Source of the DNA: Bog-1181 sp964565765
GTDB taxonomy: Bacteria; Oederibacteriota; PGYV01; Palsa-1178
Assembly: GCA_964565765.1 (NCBI GenBank)
Contig: CAZMGF010000007.1
Location: forward strand, 1 to 64,000
Direction of reading: 5' to 3'
Length of the DNA stretch: 64,000 nt
The notes beneath the pieces were generated by a model. It did not search any database. It saw only the letters and a program-made list of their open reading frames with translations, and was not told the DNA's origin. The position numbers and the translations under genes are program-made. Of this stretch, positions 1-9,184 are shown piece by piece; within the stretch, counting starts at the first letter, position 1; each line of letters begins with the position of its first letter.

Positions 1-1110
1 TTACTGTCGGTGTAATTGACTGTGTAGCCGTCGGCGTCACCGTCTGGGTTATTGTCTGCGTTACTGTATATGTCGGCGTTACTGTCGGTGTAATTGACTG
101 TGTAGCCGTCGGCGTCACCGTCTGGGTTATTGTTTTAGTTACCGTAAATGTTGGAGTAATTGTCCGGGTCACTGTTTGCGTTGTTGTGTATGTAGGAGTT
201 ATAGTGGGCGTAATTGACTGCGTGACCGTCGGTGTTACCGTCTGCGTCACTGTTTGCGTTACCGTGTATGTAGGTGTTATGGTCGGCGTCACTGTCTGTG
301 TGGCAGTAGGCGTTACCGTCTGCGTCACTGTCTGCGTTACCGTATATGTTGGCGTTATTGTCGGTGTAACTGATTGTGTTACCGTTGGTGTTACCGTCTG
401 CGTCACTGTCTGCGTTACCGTGTAAGTCGGCGTAATGGTCGGTGTGATTGACTGTGTTACCGTCGGCGTTACTGTCGGTGTCACTGTCTTGGTTACTGTG
501 TATGTAGGCGTTATGGTCGGCGTAACCGTCTGGGTTACACTCGGCGTTATAGTTTGTGTCACTGTTTTGGTTACTGTGTATGTAGGCGTTATGGTCGGCG
601 TAACCGTCTGGGTTACACTCGGCGTTATAGTTTGTGTCACTGTCTGCGTTACCGTATAAGTTGGCGTTATTGTCGGTGTGATTGACTGCGTTGCCGTCGG
701 CGTTACAGTTTGTGTCACTGTCTGCGTTGCTGTATATGTTGGTGTTATTGTCGGCGTGACTGTCTGCGTGGCAGTCTGCGTCACGGTCTGAGTCGCCGTC
801 TTCGTCACTGTATACGTCGGCGTTATCGTTGGTGTCACTGTCTGTGTGACTGTCTGCGTAACAGTATATGTAGGTGTTATCGTCGGTGTCGCAGTCTGTG
901 TAACAGTCGGCGTAACCGTCGGTGTCACAGTTTTTGTAACCGTATAAGTCGGTGTAATGGTAGGAGTGATGCTTGGAGTGTTTGTAGGCGTTCCGGTCAT
1001 AGTAACCGAAGGCGTAGCCGTAAAAGTCGGCGTAAATGTCGGGGTCCTTGTAAAGGTTGGTGTATTTGTAAATGTCAGCGTAAACGTCGCTGTTGCCGTC
1101 GGCGTCGGAA
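1..1110 (-). repeat. 78-bp tandem repeat coding a 26-residue Thr/Pro unit
   Basis: The stalk part of the giant surface gene is a higher-order repeat. The single Tyr codon of each 26-residue unit (ITPTYTVT type) recurs at 78-bp steps at about positions 187, 265, 343, 421, 499, 577, 655, 733 and 811, then 865 (a 54-bp step) and 943. The units at 489-566 and 567-644 differ only at the last base. 1-54 and 79-132 are also the same. This indicates recent duplication or gene conversion. Confidence 0.85.
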
Positions 1111-4100
1111 AGCTGGCCATAAAAGTAACCAGGCTTGAAATATCGGCAACTGTATTTGTGAATGCGGCGGAATGTCCCGTAATCGTGTTTGTCTGTGCCG
1201 TTTCATTATAAAGCGTCAGAGTGGCGTTCCCTAATGTGTTTGTCGTCCCGGTAACGCTTAAAGAAAGCACCCCTGAAGGCGAGCCAAGTGTTGTGGCCGT
1301 AAATATTGACGCGCCCGTTGTGGATACATTTATCGACTGCGACGTGGCGACACTGTTGCCGTACAGATCCACTATCTGGACCGTAATAACATCAGTCGCT
1401 CCTATAATAGCGAAACGTGAAGCCGCGTATGTAACGGTGTGGTCTGCCGCGCCGGCTGTCCATGTCATAACCGTATTTACATCCCTGTCAGGCGTTGCCT
1501 GTGACCCCGGCAGAAGTGAAGTAACCGTGACAGTTACAGTCTGCGCGTAATAATCCATTATTGTGGCTGATGCCAGACCTGTGGCCGCAGTCATTCCAGT
1601 TATTGTACCCGTGCCCAGGCCCGTTACCCCGCCGAGCGTTGCCGCCGTAAAAGTTGCCTTTGCCGGTGATGTGATTGTTATATTATAAGTTCCCGGCACC
1701 ACTATTCCGTCGGCATCAACAACGCTTATATTTATTGTCTGGGCCGTCCCCGCAGTTACCGATCCTCCGCCGGAAAGAACCACATGGTCGGCTCCCGCGG
1801 CCACAAATTTTACCTGTGTGGAAATATCAAGGGCGTGATTCCCCCACAAGCCGGAATTCGGCGTAACAGTCACGGTCTCAACAGTATTGTCTTTTAATAC
1901 AAAAGCCGCTGTTCCCAGGACGCTTGTTTGGCCGTAAACAACCCCGGTATTTATCCCGGTCCATCCGGCCGGCACTGAAGTAAATACCGCGTTCCCGCTT
2001 GCGGTCAGCGTGACATATTGCTGGGTAGCCACTGTATTGCCGAATGAATCAAGCAGCCACAGGTTAAGCGCCTCGCCGGTACCTGCCATTCCCGCCGCGG
2101 CTATTCCGTCTGTATTATAAACGGCCGCATGCGTTGCAGTTGTAAAGAGTATATATGCCTTTTCATCTCTGTCAGGCATCGCCAGCGAGCCTGCAAGCAT
2201 GCTGGACGGCGTTACCGTGACTGTCTGCGCTACGCCGCTTGTCATGGTGATGGCCGCGTAGCCATAGGCATTAGTAAACCCGTAAGCTGTCTGCCCGGCG
2301 AGCGTCCAGCCGCCAGGTATCGATGTAAAGGCTCCGTTATTATTTGCCGTTATTGTTATCCATACCGCCGCGTCTATTGAATTGTCATTTATATCAACAA
2401 CCTGCGCGTTAAGTAAAATATTATTATTAATAGGAAGCGACGCCGAGACCGGAAGCATACGTATATGATCCGGCGCAACTACCGTAAAAGTGCATACCCT
2501 TGTTGATGTGACGCCGTTTCTTTCATAAGCGGTAAAAAGGGCCGACCACGTGCCGTAAACCGGCGCCGCTGGTATTGAATAGGAACTGTTTGTATAATGC
2601 CTCCAGCCCGAAGGATTGCTTGTATCTGTGGCGTCATTTACCATAAAAGTGGCGGCAAGGCGCGTCGTGCCGGCCGGATCAAAAACCGTGACGGCCGTGT
2701 TTGTAACATCATAAGCTCCAAACGGATCCGAAACCTGCGCGCCAAAAGTGACCTGATTGCCCGGGCCGAAAACCGATTTGCTGTTGCCCGATGAATCATA
2801 AGTGCCGGTGGAATCCACAGATATATAAGTTGATACATTCAGTGATATATTTGACCTCTGGTCCGTGGGAGCCGCCTGGCTGTCGTGATAAACCCTGATA
2901 TACCTCGGGGTATTTGCCGTAAGAGAATCGTTCCTGAACTGCAGTTCCAGATAATAACCCGCGGGAATAATAAGGCTGCCTGTTACTGGAAATGTCAGCT
3001 GTGTCAACGCGGGAGCCGCGTCCGCTATGGCCGCAAGCGCGATTTTTTGCTCACCTATGGCTATCGTATTTGAACCGTTTGTGGCAAAAAGAAGGACATC
3101 GGGCGAACACGTGGTGAGATTGTTGTCGGACATTGATAAATTCACAAGTATATTTGCCGTTATGCTTAAATTCCTGTATAGCGGCGGCGAAAGGGCCCAG
3201 AATAAATTATCAAATTTCTGGAGCTGGTCGTAAGTATTGGCGGCGGCAGTATCTGTTATTGTGGTAAGGCCGTAAGCGATGGTCGCCGGAGCCTGGATCG
3301 AACCGTGCAGCCAGAGGGTCTTGTTTACAGAAGTATTAGCCGGGGTTAAGGTGTCTTCCTTTGCCGATGCCACAGCTCCGGTAACGCTGCCGGTTAAAGT
3401 TACAATAACTCCATTATCCTGGGAGCCAATTGCGGTTGCAGGGACTATCTGCCTGAATGTTATTGGATATGACGCGCCGTTGTTCACGGTAATAGCAGGC
3501 TTTCCATTTACAAGGTATGCGGGATTTATATAATCCCATACTGAATCGCCGTTAGTATCGGACGCAATCGTCACACCGTCGGCCGTATTAATTATGTATG
3601 TGGGCCAGCCGTAGTTTGTGGAGCCGGCCGCAAGTGAAATATAAAAAATATCGCTTGTGCCGGTATTGGTGGCCGTCAGATTGATATTCCCCGTGGAATT
3701 TATATTTACCGTCTGACTCGTCTGCGGGGCCAGCGTTATTCCGCCAATATTAACCGTTATGGTCTGCTGGTTATTAGCCGGATTCGAGTCTGTGACACCC
3801 ATGTCGTTTGTAAGGTCCGTATAAACATTTATCGTATAGGTGCCGGCCGCGAGCGCGCCTATGTTCCACTGGCATCCCGTAACAACGCTTTCCGCGCCGG
3901 GAATTGATAAATTAACAGGGGTCATTGTGGTGGTATAAGAATATGCGGCAGGCCCGGTTATTTTCACATGCACCGGAAGCGCGGTCCAGTCGCGCAGCCC
4001 GTAATCCACGGCTGTCGCGGTTATCATTATATATCCCTGTGATGTCTGGAAAGTCGCGCCGTTGGCAGGCGCTGATATGGCGGATATGCCGACATCATGC

Positions 4101-5620
4101 AGCTGGGTGAGGCCGTAGTTTATTTCGCTTTGCATGTCCACCTGCCCCTGGGCGTTCTGCGTATTGCCGAATCCCCAGATCATTTCCTGAACCTTTTGCT
4201 GCCCCTGTGTCATCGCTCCCAGGTTGTACTCCAGCGCGCCGGAAGCGTCCCCGCTATATGTCGCCGCATTATTAAGGGCAGCGTTCTGTACATCAACCCA
4301 CATCTGGTTCCATACATTTACATCATGGGCAATGCTTTGCGAAGGGCTTGCAAATCCCATGTAGGCTATCGGATTACCCGCCGGTTTATAACCGTAAAAA
4401 GTATCATTAACCGGATCATATGAGCAGCTGTCCCCGTTCGGGTCGCCGTCAAAATCAAAATCCGAGCAGTTAAAAAAGTCAATGTTTGAAGCGGTGAGCC
4501 CCTGCGTCCCGGCGTTTGTTATATAAAAAATTGTGGCGAACCATTTCATATTGCCGCGTATTATTGTCTTTTTGGTTATTGTAAAAGGTATTTCCGGGGT
4601 GGTCTGCGTCGTATCAAAAACCGTTGTAATGGTCGCCTCTGTCTGGCCCCAGGGCGTGGTGTTCATGTGGTTGTAATTCTGGCTCACATGTGTAAATGCC
4701 CTGCCGCGCACGCCAGGGTATGAGTTCTCTGTCGCCCCGGTATTTCCATATTGATAATTAAGCCCGTTTGATGAACTCGTGTACCTTAACGCCATTTTGT
4801 TGCCCGCGTCATTCGAAACGTTCCTTCCAATTCCGTTGTCGCCGCTCCTGCCAAGGTGGTCAATGGCCGTGTAATTCTCCAGATTTGTCTGCCCCATATA
4901 AGGATACATTATGCACGATATCTGCCCGCAGCCGCCGCCCGCGGCGCTCGCCTCTTCAATGAGCATGGAAAAACTCGGCGATGCCGGGTATAAAACCACG
5001 GAATATCCGTTTATCGGGTCATCATAAAAGTAAAGTGTGTCGCCGTCCCTGTAAAACCTGCTTTGCATAATATAATTTCCCGTGCCGTCCGGCAGCAGGT
5101 CGTTCGTAATTTCAACTCCGTCATCCCTTACAATTTTTTCAACTATTGATGTGTGCGGCACATCCAGCTTAAACCTGTACCACTGGCCGTCGGCCTTGTC
5201 GGAGAGTTCCAGCCTGTAAACATTTTCCTTTAATTTACGCGTGTTGAGCCTGGATTTTTTCAGGGCGGCCCTGTCTATATTCTTGTGGAGCTTCGCCGAG
5301 AGCGCGTCCACGTCGCCGTCGGAAAGTGAATACTCTGTCAAATCCGTCATCCCGTCTTTTGAAACGTGGATGCGTTTACTTTTAAAACGCGAAACATCAA
5401 TGCCGGACTTTTTAATATTTCCGGACATGGCGGAATAAACGAATTTGCCTTCGGCAGGATCGTAGGCTATTATGTCCTCGCCTTTAATCCTCTCCGAAGG
5501 AATATCCGGGACTGCGCCCAGCTTTGACGGCAGAAATAACGCCGCGGTTAAAACGGCAAAAACCGCCCGCAAAACAACGCTTCTGGCTCCTTTTTTCAAT
5601 CCGTAATTAAATATTCCCAT
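1..5620 (-). CDS. Giant secreted surface protein, 3' end outside window
   Basis: About 1,870 codons are open without a stop from an ATG at 5618-5620 (preceded by AAAGGGAGAAC) to the left edge, so the C-terminus is missing. Residues 1-36 form a signal peptide: a basic start, then a hydrophobic run ending near LGA. A large region follows without recognised domains. Around residues 490-610 there is a CARDB-like stretch, and around 1,000-1,500 Big_1/invasin-like Ig repeats with phrases such as DSFGNTVATQQYVTLTA. From about residue 1,505 the chain becomes a Thr/Pro stalk with Thr at almost every second position. By family logic it is an exported adhesin-like or surface-layer protein held away from the cell by the stalk. 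No catalytic motif was seen. Function is inferred from architecture only. Confidence 0.8.
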   Translation of the reverse strand, partial: MGIFNYGLKKGARSVVLRAVFAVLTAALFLPSKLGAVPDIPSERIKGEDIIAYDPAEGKFVYSAMSGNIKKSGIDVSRFKSKRIHVSKDGMTDLTEYSLSDGDVDALSAKLHKNIDRAALKKSRLNTRKLKENVYRLELSDKADGQWYRFKLDVPHTSIVEKIVRDDGVEITNDLLPDGTGNYIMQSRFYRDGDTLYFYDDPINGYSVVLYPASPSFSMLIEEASAAGGGCGQISCIMYPYMGQTNLENYTAIDHLGRSGDNGIGRNVSNDAGNKMALRYTSSSNGLNYQYGNTGATENSYPGVRGRAFTHVSQNYNHMNTTPWGQTEATITTVFDTTQTTPEIPFTITKKTIIRGNMKWFATIFYITNAGTQGLTASNIDFFNCSDFDFDGDPNGDSCSYDPVNDTFYGYKPAGNPIAYMGFASPSQSIAHDVNVWNQMWVDVQNAALNNAATYSGDASGALEYNLGAMTQGQQKVQEMIWGFGNTQNAQGQVDMQSEINYGLTQLHDVGISAISAPANGATFQTSQGYIMITATAVDYGLRDWTALPVHVKITGPAAYSYTTTMTPVNLSIPGAESVVTGCQWNIGALAAGTYTINVYTDLTNDMGVTDSNPANNQQTITVNIGGITLAPQTSQTVNINSTGNINLTATNTGTSDIFYISLAAGSTNYGWPTYIINTADGVTIASDTNGDSVWDYINPAYLVNGKPAITVNNGASYPITFRQIVPATAIGSQDNGVIVTLTGSVTGAVASAKEDTLTPANTSVNKTLWLHGSIQAPATIAYGLTTITDTAAANTYDQLQKFDNLFWALSPPLYRNLSITANILVNLSMSDNNLTTCSPDVLLFATNGSNTIAIGEQKIALAAIADAAPALTQLTFPVTGSLIIPAGYYLELQFRNDSLTANTPRYIRVYHDSQAAPTDQRSNISLNVSTYISVDSTGTYDSSGNSKSVFGPGNQVTFGAQVSDPFGAYDVTNTAVTVFDPAGTTRLAATFMVNDATDTSNPSGWRHYTNSSYSIPAAPVYGTWSALFTAYERNGVTSTRVCTFTVVAPDHIRMLPVSASLPINNNILLNAQVVDINDNSIDAAVWITITANNNGAFTSIPGGWTLAGQTAYGFTNAYGYAAITMTSGVAQTVTVTPSSMLAGSLAMPDRDEKAYILFTTATHAAVYNTDGIAAAGMAGTGEALNLWLLDSFGNTVATQQYVTLTASGNAVFTSVPAGWTGINTGVVYGQTSVLGTAAFVLKDNTVETVTVTPNSGLWGNHALDISTQVKFVAAGADHVVLSGGGSVTAGTAQTINISVVDADGIVVPGTYNITITSPAKATFTAATLGGVTGLGTGTITGMTAATGLASATIMDYYAQTVTVTVTSLLPGSQATPDRDVNTVMTWTAGAADHTVTYAASRFAIIGATDVITVQIVDLYGNSVATSQSINVSTTGASIFTATTLGSPSGVLSLSVTGTTNTLGNATLTLYNETAQTNTITGHSAAFTNTVADISSLVTFMASFPTPTATATFTLTFTNTPTFTRTPTFTPTFTATPSVTMTGTPTNTPSITPTITPTYTVTKTVTPTVTPTVTQTATPTITPTYTVTQTVTQTVTPTITPTYTVTKTATQTVTQTATQTVTPTITPTYTATQTVTQTVTPTATQSITPTITPTYTVTQTVTQTITPSVTQTVTPTITPTYTVTKTVTQTITPSVTQTVTPTITPTYTVTKTVTPTVTPTVTQSITPTITPTYTVTQTVTQTVTPTVTQSVTPTITPTYTVTQTVTQTVTPTATQTVTPTITPTYTVTQTVTQTVTPTVTQSITPTITPTYTTTQTVTRTITPTFTVTKTITQTVTPTATQSITPTVTPTYTVTQTITQTVTPTATQSITPTV

Positions 5621-5698
5621 GTTCTCCCTTTGGTTCAAAGCTCCCGTACAAATTATCCCGTAAACCGGCTTTTGCCGCCGTGTTATAAATCACAATAT

Positions 5699-5989
5699 TT
5701 AACCGTGCCTTTTGTGTGTGTTTATAAAATCAATTGCCTTTAAAACTTCCCTCGTTACATCCGCGTTGAACTGGTCCTCCATTTCCTTTAACTTCGTGAA
5801 TATATGCCCCCTGTCGGAGACAACATACTGCGGCGGAAGGTGGTTTATCGCAAGGGCGTAAACATCCAGCCTGCATAGCCCGCATTTGCATATATCCTGC
5901 CTTATTTCATACTGTTCATCCATATTTCTTTTGACTATATCTTCCATATAATTTTTTACTATAATGTCTTTAACTTCCTTCGAATGCAT
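5699..5989 (-). CDS. ComFB-family protein
   Basis: 96 residues, a normal length for ComFB (late competence protein family). The core is clear: CKCGLC at residues 34-39 supplies the CxxC, then LDVYALAINHLPPQYV, matching the family's DVxALALNxLPPrY signature, then a Gly and an amphipathic helix to the end. Cyanobacterial members have been reported to bind cyclic dinucleotides; whether this one does cannot be read from sequence. It follows the MerR-type gene by 30 bp on the same strand and probably shares its promoter. A PilZ gene and a flagellar cluster in the window make a second-messenger role plausible but unproven. Confidence 0.8.
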   Translation of the reverse strand: MHSKEVKDIIVKNYMEDIVKRNMDEQYEIRQDICKCGLCRLDVYALAINHLPPQYVVSDRGHIFTKLKEMEDQFNADVTREVLKAIDFINTHKRHG

Positions 5990-6019
5990 CAGTGCCTCCG
6001 CCTTATTTATTGTTATTTT

Positions 6020-6295
6020 TCATATCCTGCCGATTATTTCCCTGATTCCCTTTAAAGGCACTCCCTTGCCTGAAAACTCCTTGATTTTCCTGCAAAGTTC
6101 AATGTGAGCAACGGTATAAACGCGCCTGGATCCTACCCTTAGCGGGACAACCACCCTTTTCCTCTCCCAGTTCCTGAGCGTCTGCTGGTGGACGTCAAGC
6201 ATCATGGCTACTTCATTGATGCCGAATAATGTTTTTCCGTCTGCGGGCGGTTTTACCCGTGTTTTTTCAAGCAAAGCCGATTCTTCTTTTGTCAT
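6020..6295 (-). CDS. MerR-type winged-helix regulator without effector domain
   Basis: 91 residues. Residues about 22-90 form a MerR DNA-binding domain: FGINEVAMMLDVHQQTLRNW is the helix-turn-helix, RVGSRRVYT the wing, then a helix ending in GIREIIG. There is no long dimerising coiled coil or ligand domain, so it resembles short BldC-like members rather than metal sensors. It is the first gene of a two-gene operon with comFB. Its promoter has a perfect 19-bp palindrome covering the -35 and part of the spacer, the place where MerR-type proteins bind, so autoregulation is likely. Confidence 0.85.
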   Translation of the reverse strand: MTKEESALLEKTRVKPPADGKTLFGINEVAMMLDVHQQTLRNWERKRVVVPLRVGSRRVYTVAHIELCRKIKEFSGKGVPLKGIREIIGRI

Positions 6296-6380
6296 AATAA
6301 ACCTCCGTTAATAAAAAAAATAAAATTTTAAGCATGCGTATATCACACACTCTTTAGTTATTCCCATAACAATTAATATA

Positions 6381-6410
6381 ATTATACCCAGTTGACAACA
6401 GTATTGTCAA
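6381..6410 (-). promoter_or_regulatory. Promoter of the merR-comFB operon
   Basis: Read on the minus strand, TTGACA (6405-6410) and TATAAT (6381-6386) are separated by 18 bp. Both hexamers are perfect sigma-70 matches, about 85 bp upstream of the MerR-type start codon. Confidence 0.75.
6392..6410. promoter_or_regulatory. Perfect palindrome, probable MerR-type operator
   Basis: TTGACAA-CAGTA-TTGTCAA: 7-bp arms around a 5-bp centre. Each arm supplies the -35 hexamer of one of two divergent promoters, and the rest of the palindrome lies in both spacers. Confidence 0.65.
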
Positions 6411-6421
6411 GCACGTAAAAT
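6392..6421 (+). promoter_or_regulatory. Divergent plus-strand promoter candidate
   Basis: TTGACA (6392-6397), 18-bp spacer, TAAAAT (6416-6421). It mirrors the merR promoter around the shared palindrome. The nearest plus-strand gene begins 400 bp away, so the product is uncertain. Confidence 0.45.
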
Positions 6422-6668
6422 AGTTTAATACATTTTTAACACAAAATCCTTTATTTTAAAGCAAAAAATCACTATATATTGTATTGCACGGGATTTATGT
6501 ATACAAGAAATTGTGGTTTCACATTACGGCAAAATACTTGTCTTATATTTCATTTTTCACTCCTTTTTACGCTCCTGCCTGCCCGATAAAACTCGATATT
6601 AATTCTATGAATACGCAAATTAATTTCCATCAGCTTATTTTTCAGGTTTTCTTAGGTTAACATCCCCC

Positions 6669-6697
6669 TTGACATTCATCATTTATTGGAATATGCT
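6669..6697 (+). promoter_or_regulatory. Sigma-70-like promoter candidate for the secreted-protein operon
   Basis: TTGACA (6669-6674), 17-bp spacer, TATGCT (6692-6697). The -35 is perfect and the -10 matches 4 of 6. The start codon of the next gene is at 6825. Confidence 0.45.
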
Positions 6698-6714
6698 TTA
6701 AACACGATAAAATT

Positions 6715-6741
6715 TAATCTTTGTTTTATCAATACCGATAA
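6715..6741 (+). promoter_or_regulatory. Sigma-28-like promoter candidate
   Basis: TAAT (6715-6718), 15 bp, ACCGATAA (6734-6741). The FliA consensus is TAAA-N15-GCCGATAA. Spacing is exact and each element has one mismatch. The expected start lies about 75 bp before the ATG at 6825. The AT-rich background makes chance agreement possible. Confidence 0.4.
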
Positions 6742-6824
6742 TAATATGAATAATAAAAACGATATCAGGCGGTTTTCGCTTTTAGATTATTCATTTGCGT
6801 CGCCCGCCGGATCAAGGAGTATTC

Positions 6825-9173
6825 ATGAAAAATTTTAGAAATTTCTTCCTATTAATACTGCTTGTTATTTTTCCAATTAATATTTTTTCAGCCGTTACAG
6901 CCGTAACGGTTGCGCGCGTCGGAACTGACGGAGAATATCTCGAGGCAGGGACAACAAACAACCTTGTTTATCACATGTCCATCTCCACCGACGTGTCCGG
7001 TGATACGCTTTCAAATGTTTCCATCGCAAACATACTTGATTCATGGTTTGAAGGGCCTGCAACCGAACCTGCTTCAATACAGTCAGGAACGGTGAAATTA
7101 TGGTATTCAGCCGATAATAATTTTTCCGACGCGGCGCTTGAAGGCGTTTTTACCGTATCAGGCGGCAGCGTATGGAACAGCGCCCCCAATCTTTACGTTG
7201 GCAACAATTCCGGTGTCTTTGTGACCGTTGACATTTCATCCTCACCGACAGGCGGCACCATTGAAATGCAGTGCAACGGCCTTGTCTGGTCGTCGGGCCT
7301 CTCAACGCCGGCCGTGGATCCCGTCAACATGCCGTCACTGCCGGCAGTGCTTCAGATTGTCCAGAATCTGCCGGCCACTTCACTTCAGATTTCACACACA
7401 AACGGAACAATGCAGCCATATTCATCCACCGGCCAGCAAAATCTTATTCCCATGCAGCTTTCATTTTTCAACAACTCCGGGGCCAATGCGGCGCCTATTC
7501 TGGTCACTGCCATTACACTTACCGTCCAGACAAACTCACCTTACGGGACCATCCTTGACCCGGCTGATATAATTTCGAACATACGCGTGCAGGACTCTTC
7601 AAACGGAACAATTTACGGTTCCAACTCGGGTTCGGCCATACCGGATGCGGCCACGGCCGTAATAATACCCATATCGTCCCTTAATGTGCCTTCCGGGAGT
7701 TCGGTCACCACAACAGTTTATATCGCCATAACACCTTCGGCAATATCCGCCGGTGATAATTTTGTCCTTTCGCTCATTTCAGGGAATGCCGTCACGGCAA
7801 TCGATTATTATACACAGGCTCCGGTAACCGTATCGGCATCACCGGCAGACGCGACGGGTTTTATAATGAACTCTAACTACACGACCATAGAACCCGCCGC
7901 TGTTTCCATAACTGCTGGCGCATTAAGCGTAATCGCACCCAACATCAACAAGGGGCAGAAGAACGTCCCTCTCTTTGACGTCTGTTTTTCCAGCACGGTT
8001 GCGGCAAATTACGCGGCCGCCGAGGTCAACAGCATCAAGGTCACCCTGGCCGATATAAATATGAACCCGATTATTCCCTCCGGGCTCCTTTCAAAAATAT
8101 ATGTGACCAGCCAGGACGGCACCATTATTTACGGTTCCAAAGATTCCACCACCCTGGAAACCTCCGGAGGCTTTACCACCATTCCGCTCATAAACACGGT
8201 CGTTGTTCCGGCCGGCTCATCCGTCACAGTTGTTGTAAGGGCCGACATAAGCCTTACAACCGTTTCAAATAATTTCAAGGCCGGAATAGCCTCTACCTCG
8301 GATATCCTGGCAAGGGACAAAAACTCCTTTTCAAGCGTTACTGTATTCTCGGCTGTTGCTTTTCCTTTCTACTCTAACACAGCGCTTTTATCCAGTTCAT
8401 TTACCGTGGCGCATATACCTTATATGCCAAAAAATCTTTATAAAGGGGATACGGGCGTAAAAATAATGGACATTAACCTTACGTCGCCGCTTTCCTTCGG
8501 ATCCGGAAATATACTTGTAACGGGCATTACCCTGACGGCATCCGACGGCAGTTCCGCGTCCGAGAATTTTTCTTCCGCCGTATCCGAGGTGCGCCTTACC
8601 GCGCCCGGCCAGGATATTACCATAACAGCGCCGTCATCCGGAAAGCTTTACGCCGCGTTCCCGCTGACGGTTACCGTTCCTGCAACCATCTCAGTTTATA
8701 TTTTCCCGCGGCCTGACGCGACCGCGAAATCCATCCAGGTTTCTCTTGCCTCAGCTTCAGACATGGGGCTTTTACAGGACAGCGACCCGACAAGGCTCAT
8801 TTCGGTCACGACCGCATCCGGAGATTCTTTCCCGATGTCGTCCGGTACGGGCTATATAACCGGCGACGCCTCGGCCCTGACGCTTACCAATTATCCAAAT
8901 CCGTTTTACGCCGGCTCAACCACAAAGTTCGCCTATTATCTGGGCGCGGCCTCAAACGTCACAATTAAAATATTTGACATAACCGGAAGGCTGATACGCT
9001 CCATCTGCGACAACTCTCCGAAATCGCAGGGATCCCATGAGGAAGATTTCTGGGACGGGACAGACACCGCGGGGCGCTGGTGCCTTGCGGGCACTTATAT
9101 AGTAAGGTCGCAGTTCAAATCCGCGTCGGGCCAGACACAGGCCCTGACACGTAAAATAACTTTTGTAAAGTGA
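6825..9173 (+). CDS. Secreted protein with C-terminal FlgD-Ig-like domain
   Basis: 782 residues from the ATG at 6825, chosen because AAGGAG lies 5 bases upstream and a signal peptide (MKNFRNFFLLILLVIFPINI) follows directly; an upstream in-frame TTG at 6795 has neither. The body is Ser/Thr/Val-rich beta structure without a recognised enzyme motif. The last about 95 residues start with NYPNPF, continue with IKIFDITGRLIR and DFWDGTDTAGR, and end in KITFVK. This is the FlgD-Ig-like fold also used as a type IX secretion sorting domain in some phyla. It is followed 11 bp later by a gene for an outer-membrane barrel fused to TPRs, so the two are probably co-expressed. Surface or extracellular location is inferred. 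Confidence 0.8.
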   Translation: MKNFRNFFLLILLVIFPINIFSAVTAVTVARVGTDGEYLEAGTTNNLVYHMSISTDVSGDTLSNVSIANILDSWFEGPATEPASIQSGTVKLWYSADNNFSDAALEGVFTVSGGSVWNSAPNLYVGNNSGVFVTVDISSSPTGGTIEMQCNGLVWSSGLSTPAVDPVNMPSLPAVLQIVQNLPATSLQISHTNGTMQPYSSTGQQNLIPMQLSFFNNSGANAAPILVTAITLTVQTNSPYGTILDPADIISNIRVQDSSNGTIYGSNSGSAIPDAATAVIIPISSLNVPSGSSVTTTVYIAITPSAISAGDNFVLSLISGNAVTAIDYYTQAPVTVSASPADATGFIMNSNYTTIEPAAVSITAGALSVIAPNINKGQKNVPLFDVCFSSTVAANYAAAEVNSIKVTLADINMNPIIPSGLLSKIYVTSQDGTIIYGSKDSTTLETSGGFTTIPLINTVVVPAGSSVTVVVRADISLTTVSNNFKAGIASTSDILARDKNSFSSVTVFSAVAFPFYSNTALLSSSFTVAHIPYMPKNLYKGDTGVKIMDINLTSPLSFGSGNILVTGITLTASDGSSASENFSSAVSEVRLTAPGQDITITAPSSGKLYAAFPLTVTVPATISVYIFPRPDATAKSIQVSLASASDMGLLQDSDPTRLISVTTASGDSFPMSSGTGYITGDASALTLTNYPNPFYAGSTTKFAYYLGAASNVTIKIFDITGRLIRSICDNSPKSQGSHEEDFWDGTDTAGRWCLAGTYIVRSQFKSASGQTQALTRKITFVK

Positions 9174-9184
9174 CGGTGGCACAA

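Larger units (their letters stand above)
6296..6824. other. AT-rich 529-bp intergenic region with divergent promoters
   Basis: No coding sequence could be supported here. It separates the minus-strand merR-comFB pair from the plus-strand secreted-protein operon. It carries the palindromic divergent promoter (6381-6421), a sigma-70-like site (6669-6697) and a sigma-28-like site (6715-6741). The stretch 6422-6668 shows nothing recognisable. If the plus-strand promoter at 6392 is active it would make a leader of about 400 bases or a small RNA. Confidence 0.6.

Noticed and set aside
1..1110. CRISPR-like array
   Set aside because: The periodic unit is one continuous coding repeat without unique spacers.
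186..1138. Val-rich plus-strand open frames
   Set aside because: They are the reverse reading of the Thr/Pro repeat of the minus-strand surface gene, with no ribosome site.
5660..5690. Terminator after comFB
   Set aside because: Only a 4-5 bp CGGC/GCCG stem and no U tract.
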